From Microbacteriaceae bacterium (GTDB lineage: Bacteria > Actinomycetota > Actinomycetes > Actinomycetales > Microbacteriaceae): DNA of 10,231 nt. Below the pieces are notes generated by a model that was given only the letters and a program-made list of their open reading frames with translations, was not told the DNA's origin and searched no databases. The DNA lies in the NCBI GenBank assembly GCA_025463615.1, contig JAODAU010000099.1:1-10231 (forward strand), in the 5' to 3' direction. The first letter of the stretch is position 1, and the number at the start of each line of letters is the position of its first letter. Shown piece by piece: positions 9,332-10,231 of the stretch. The position numbers were made by a program, and so were the translations under genes.

Positions 9332-9350
9332 CGGCCTCTCTAAAGAGCCG
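9332..9350 (+). repeat. Second, imperfect hairpin between the 184-aa and 65-aa genes
   Basis: CGG/CCG and CTCT/AGAG pair around a CTAA loop, with one bulged C at 9335. It lies 8 nt after the GCAA hairpin and 29 nt before the next ATG. Two hairpins in an 82-nt spacer suggest the two plus-strand genes are not simply read through, but the second is marginal. Confidence 0.3.
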
Positions 9351-9379
9351 ATGCCTGCCCCTCGCGTGTTAGCGATACC

Positions 9380-9577
9380 ATGACCTATGGCAAAGGACTG
9401 GTTCTCGTCGTCAGCGGCGGATTCGCACTGATCGCAGTCGGGTGGATGCTGGCCAGCGCCGGCGTCCCGGGTGCGCAGCTGGTCACCGACCCGATAGCCG
9501 TGCTCGGCACCGCTCTCGGCACAATGGCCTGGAAGCGTCGCATCCAGCGCCGCTTCGCGGCGGCGAAGAACCGCTAG
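9380..9577 (+). CDS. Small single-span membrane protein (hypothetical)
   Basis: This 65-aa peptide has one long hydrophobic stretch at about 6-27 (LVLVVSGGFALIAVGWMLAS) and a second, weaker one at about 37-50. A strongly basic C-terminus follows (WKRRIQRRFAAAKNR), which would sit in the cytoplasm by the positive-inside rule. I do not recognise the family. Codon use is GC-biased at third positions as in neighbours, though with more GGA, GTT, GCA and ATA codons than usual here. No Shine-Dalgarno sequence precedes the ATG and no well-placed -10 box is clear, so the start is the least certain part. Its TAG stop shares a CTAG with the stop of the convergent Dabb gene. Its last 15 bp are identical to those of the upstream gene. 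Confidence 0.6.
   Translation: MTYGKGLVLVVSGGFALIAVGWMLASAGVPGAQLVTDPIAVLGTALGTMAWKRRIQRRFAAAKNR
9563..9577 (+). repeat. 15-bp direct repeat, copy 2 (end of the 65-aa gene)
   Basis: This is the same 15-mer as at 9283-9297, again encoding AKNR-stop in frame. Its last 4 bases (CTAG) also contain the stop of the convergent Dabb gene. Confidence 0.7.
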
Positions 9578-9873
9578 ACGACGAAGTCGACCGCGGAGCG
9601 GGTCGCCAGGAACGGCTTGATCAGCGCGACCACCTTCTGGTGCTCGGGGTGCTCGATGTAGGCGCGCAGGGCGGCCTCGTCCTCGTAGTCGGCGACGAGC
9701 ACCATGTCCCAGTTGCCGTCGATGTCGACGGCGTTGGCGCCGACCGTCATGTGCAGGATCTCGGGGATCAGCGGCGGCAGCGACATCAGCCGCTCCCCCA
9801 CGAAGGCGGCCTGCTCGGCCTTGCCCGCGGCGTCCTGCGCCTCGAGTCCCCAGCTGACGACGTGACGGATCAT
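9574..9873 (-). CDS. Dabb (stress-responsive A/B barrel) domain protein
   Basis: This 99-aa single-domain protein fits the Dabb family of dimeric ferredoxin-like alpha/beta barrels. Signatures are the N-terminal MIRHVVSW strand, LPPLIPEILHMTVGAN (32-47), WDMVLVADYEDEAALRAYIEHPEHQKV (55-81, landmarks WDMVLVADY and YIEHPEHQ), and the end strand SAVDFVV. Members include stress-induced proteins and a few polyketide cyclases such as olivetolic acid cyclase, but most bacterial ones have no known substrate. The start at 9873 has GGAGG 7 nt upstream and overlaps the glutaredoxin gene stop as ATGA (9870-9873), so the two are probably co-translated. The longer open frame to 10104 would lie inside the glutaredoxin gene and is rejected. 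Confidence 0.92.
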   Translation of the reverse strand: MIRHVVSWGLEAQDAAGKAEQAAFVGERLMSLPPLIPEILHMTVGANAVDIDGNWDMVLVADYEDEAALRAYIEHPEHQKVVALIKPFLATRSAVDFVV

Positions 9874-10142
9874 GTGTGTGCCTCCAGGAGTGCGGTGCGA
9901 AGGCGCGTCGGATCGACCCGCCAGATCGTGTGGACCCGGCCGTCGACGAGCACGACCGGGATCTCCTCCTCGTACTCGGCGAGGAGGGCAGGGTCGTCGA
10001 AGATCGACTGCTCCTCGATCGTGATTGAGGGGGCGGATGCCTCGGACGCGAGGTCTGCGACCACGGAGGTCACAGCATCCCTCGCCGCGTCGCACAGGTG
10101 GCACCCCGGCTTGCCGATGAGGGTGATCGCCACCGTGCCCAT
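9870..10142 (-). CDS. Glutaredoxin family protein
   Basis: This 90-aa thioredoxin-fold protein has the redox motif C14-H-L-C17 after the first strand (VAITLIGKPGCHLC) and the cis-proline at P62 in EIPVVLVDGRV. The spacing and length fit the small glutaredoxin-like/DUF836 group, cytosolic thiol-disulfide proteins. The C-terminal part (WRVDPTRLRTALLEA) is the final helix. The ATG at 10142 begins 17 nt after the stop of the bS22-like gene, on the same strand, without a purine-rich site before it; translation may be coupled or the start may be GTG at codon 4. It overlaps the Dabb gene by ATGA. A glutaredoxin-like gene (Rv0508) also lies near the bS22 gene (Rv0500B) in M. tuberculosis, as I recall. 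Confidence 0.9.
   Translation of the reverse strand: MGTVAITLIGKPGCHLCDAARDAVTSVVADLASEASAPSITIEEQSIFDDPALLAEYEEEIPVVLVDGRVHTIWRVDPTRLRTALLEAHT
9881..9885 (-). promoter_or_regulatory. Shine-Dalgarno site of the Dabb gene
   Basis: GGAGG on the minus strand, 7 nt before the ATG at 9873, lies inside the last codons of the glutaredoxin gene. It fixes the Dabb start and allows independent as well as coupled initiation. Confidence 0.85.
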
Positions 10143-10159
10143 GGCAGTGGAGGGGAGTC

Positions 10160-10231
10160 TTACTTCTTGTTGCGACGCTGGTGGCGCGTCTTGCGAAGCA
10201 GCTTGCGGTGCTTCTTCTTGGCCATACGCTT
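10160..10231 (-). CDS. bS22-like 30S ribosomal protein (AURKAIP1/COX24 domain), 5' end outside window
   Basis: The last 72 bases encode, on the minus strand, 23 residues and a TAA stop. KRM is followed by AKKKHRKLLRKTRHQRRNKK, extremely basic with 16 of 23 residues Lys, Arg or His. This is the C-terminal part of the 32-33 aa actinobacterial AURKAIP1/COX24-domain protein identified as bS22 in mycobacterial ribosomes, whose usual start is MGSVIKKRRKRM. The window cuts off about nine N-terminal residues. The internal Met at 10223-10225 could look like a start but is the conserved Met after the KKRRKR stretch. It lies 17 nt upstream of the glutaredoxin gene and may lead that small operon. Confidence 0.88.
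   Translation of the reverse strand, partial: KRMAKKKHRKLLRKTRHQRRNKK

Noticed and set aside
9874..10104. Dabb protein extended to 176 residues as a fusion with an N-terminal domain
   Set aside because: The extension is an out-of-frame reading of the glutaredoxin gene. GGAGG and the ATGA overlap both support a start at 9873.

Overview
The window looks like ordinary chromosomal DNA from a high-GC actinobacterium, most probably a Microbacteriaceae-type organism. This rests on the strong G/C bias at third codon positions, several GTG and TTG starts, promoters that seem to give leaderless mRNAs (a TANNNT box 7-8 nt before the start codon), an actinobacterial cytochrome c maturation operon, and a bS22-type mini ribosomal protein at the right edge. 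The lineage is an inference. I see no tRNA, rRNA, CRISPR array, insertion sequence, prophage or attachment site. No gap between genes exceeds about 85 bases, so there is no long unexplained stretch.

Left part (71-1563, + strand): a luciferase-like flavin-dependent monooxygenase with a good Shine-Dalgarno sequence, then a small protein that is almost entirely one regular left-handed beta-helix. A convergent minus-strand block follows (1577-6551). Read in its direction of transcription it holds a histidine phosphatase, a TlpA/ResA-like thioredoxin lipoprotein, CcdA, ResB, CcsB and a DoxX-like membrane protein. The middle four form a complete System II (Ccs) pathway: CcdA carries electrons across the membrane, the lipoprotein thioredoxin uses them to reduce apocytochrome c, and ResB/CcsB deliver and attach heme. 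The genes are tightly packed, with three 4-nt GTGA stop/start overlaps and one 17-nt overlap. The order from phosphatase to CcsB matches Mycobacterium tuberculosis Rv0525-Rv0529.

Centre (6552-8487): a 69-bp divergent spacer with a leaderless-type promoter in each direction separates the phosphatase operon from a short archaeal-type aspartyl-tRNA synthetase. A HEAT-repeat protein resembling DNA alkylation repair proteins follows 4 nt downstream. Right part (8484-10231): a DUF1508/YegP-like peptide (minus), an acidic uncharacterised protein (plus), a 65-aa membrane peptide (plus), then a minus-strand block of bS22-like protein (5' end cut off), glutaredoxin-like protein and Dabb-domain protein.

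I found no convincing new multi-gene system. The observations most worth checking are the two convergent gene pairs that share a CTAG as both stop codons, the divergent leaderless promoters with embedded dyads, the tRNA specificity of the short AspRS, the perfectly periodic hexapeptide protein, and the conserved but unexplained place of a histidine phosphatase at the head of a cytochrome c operon.
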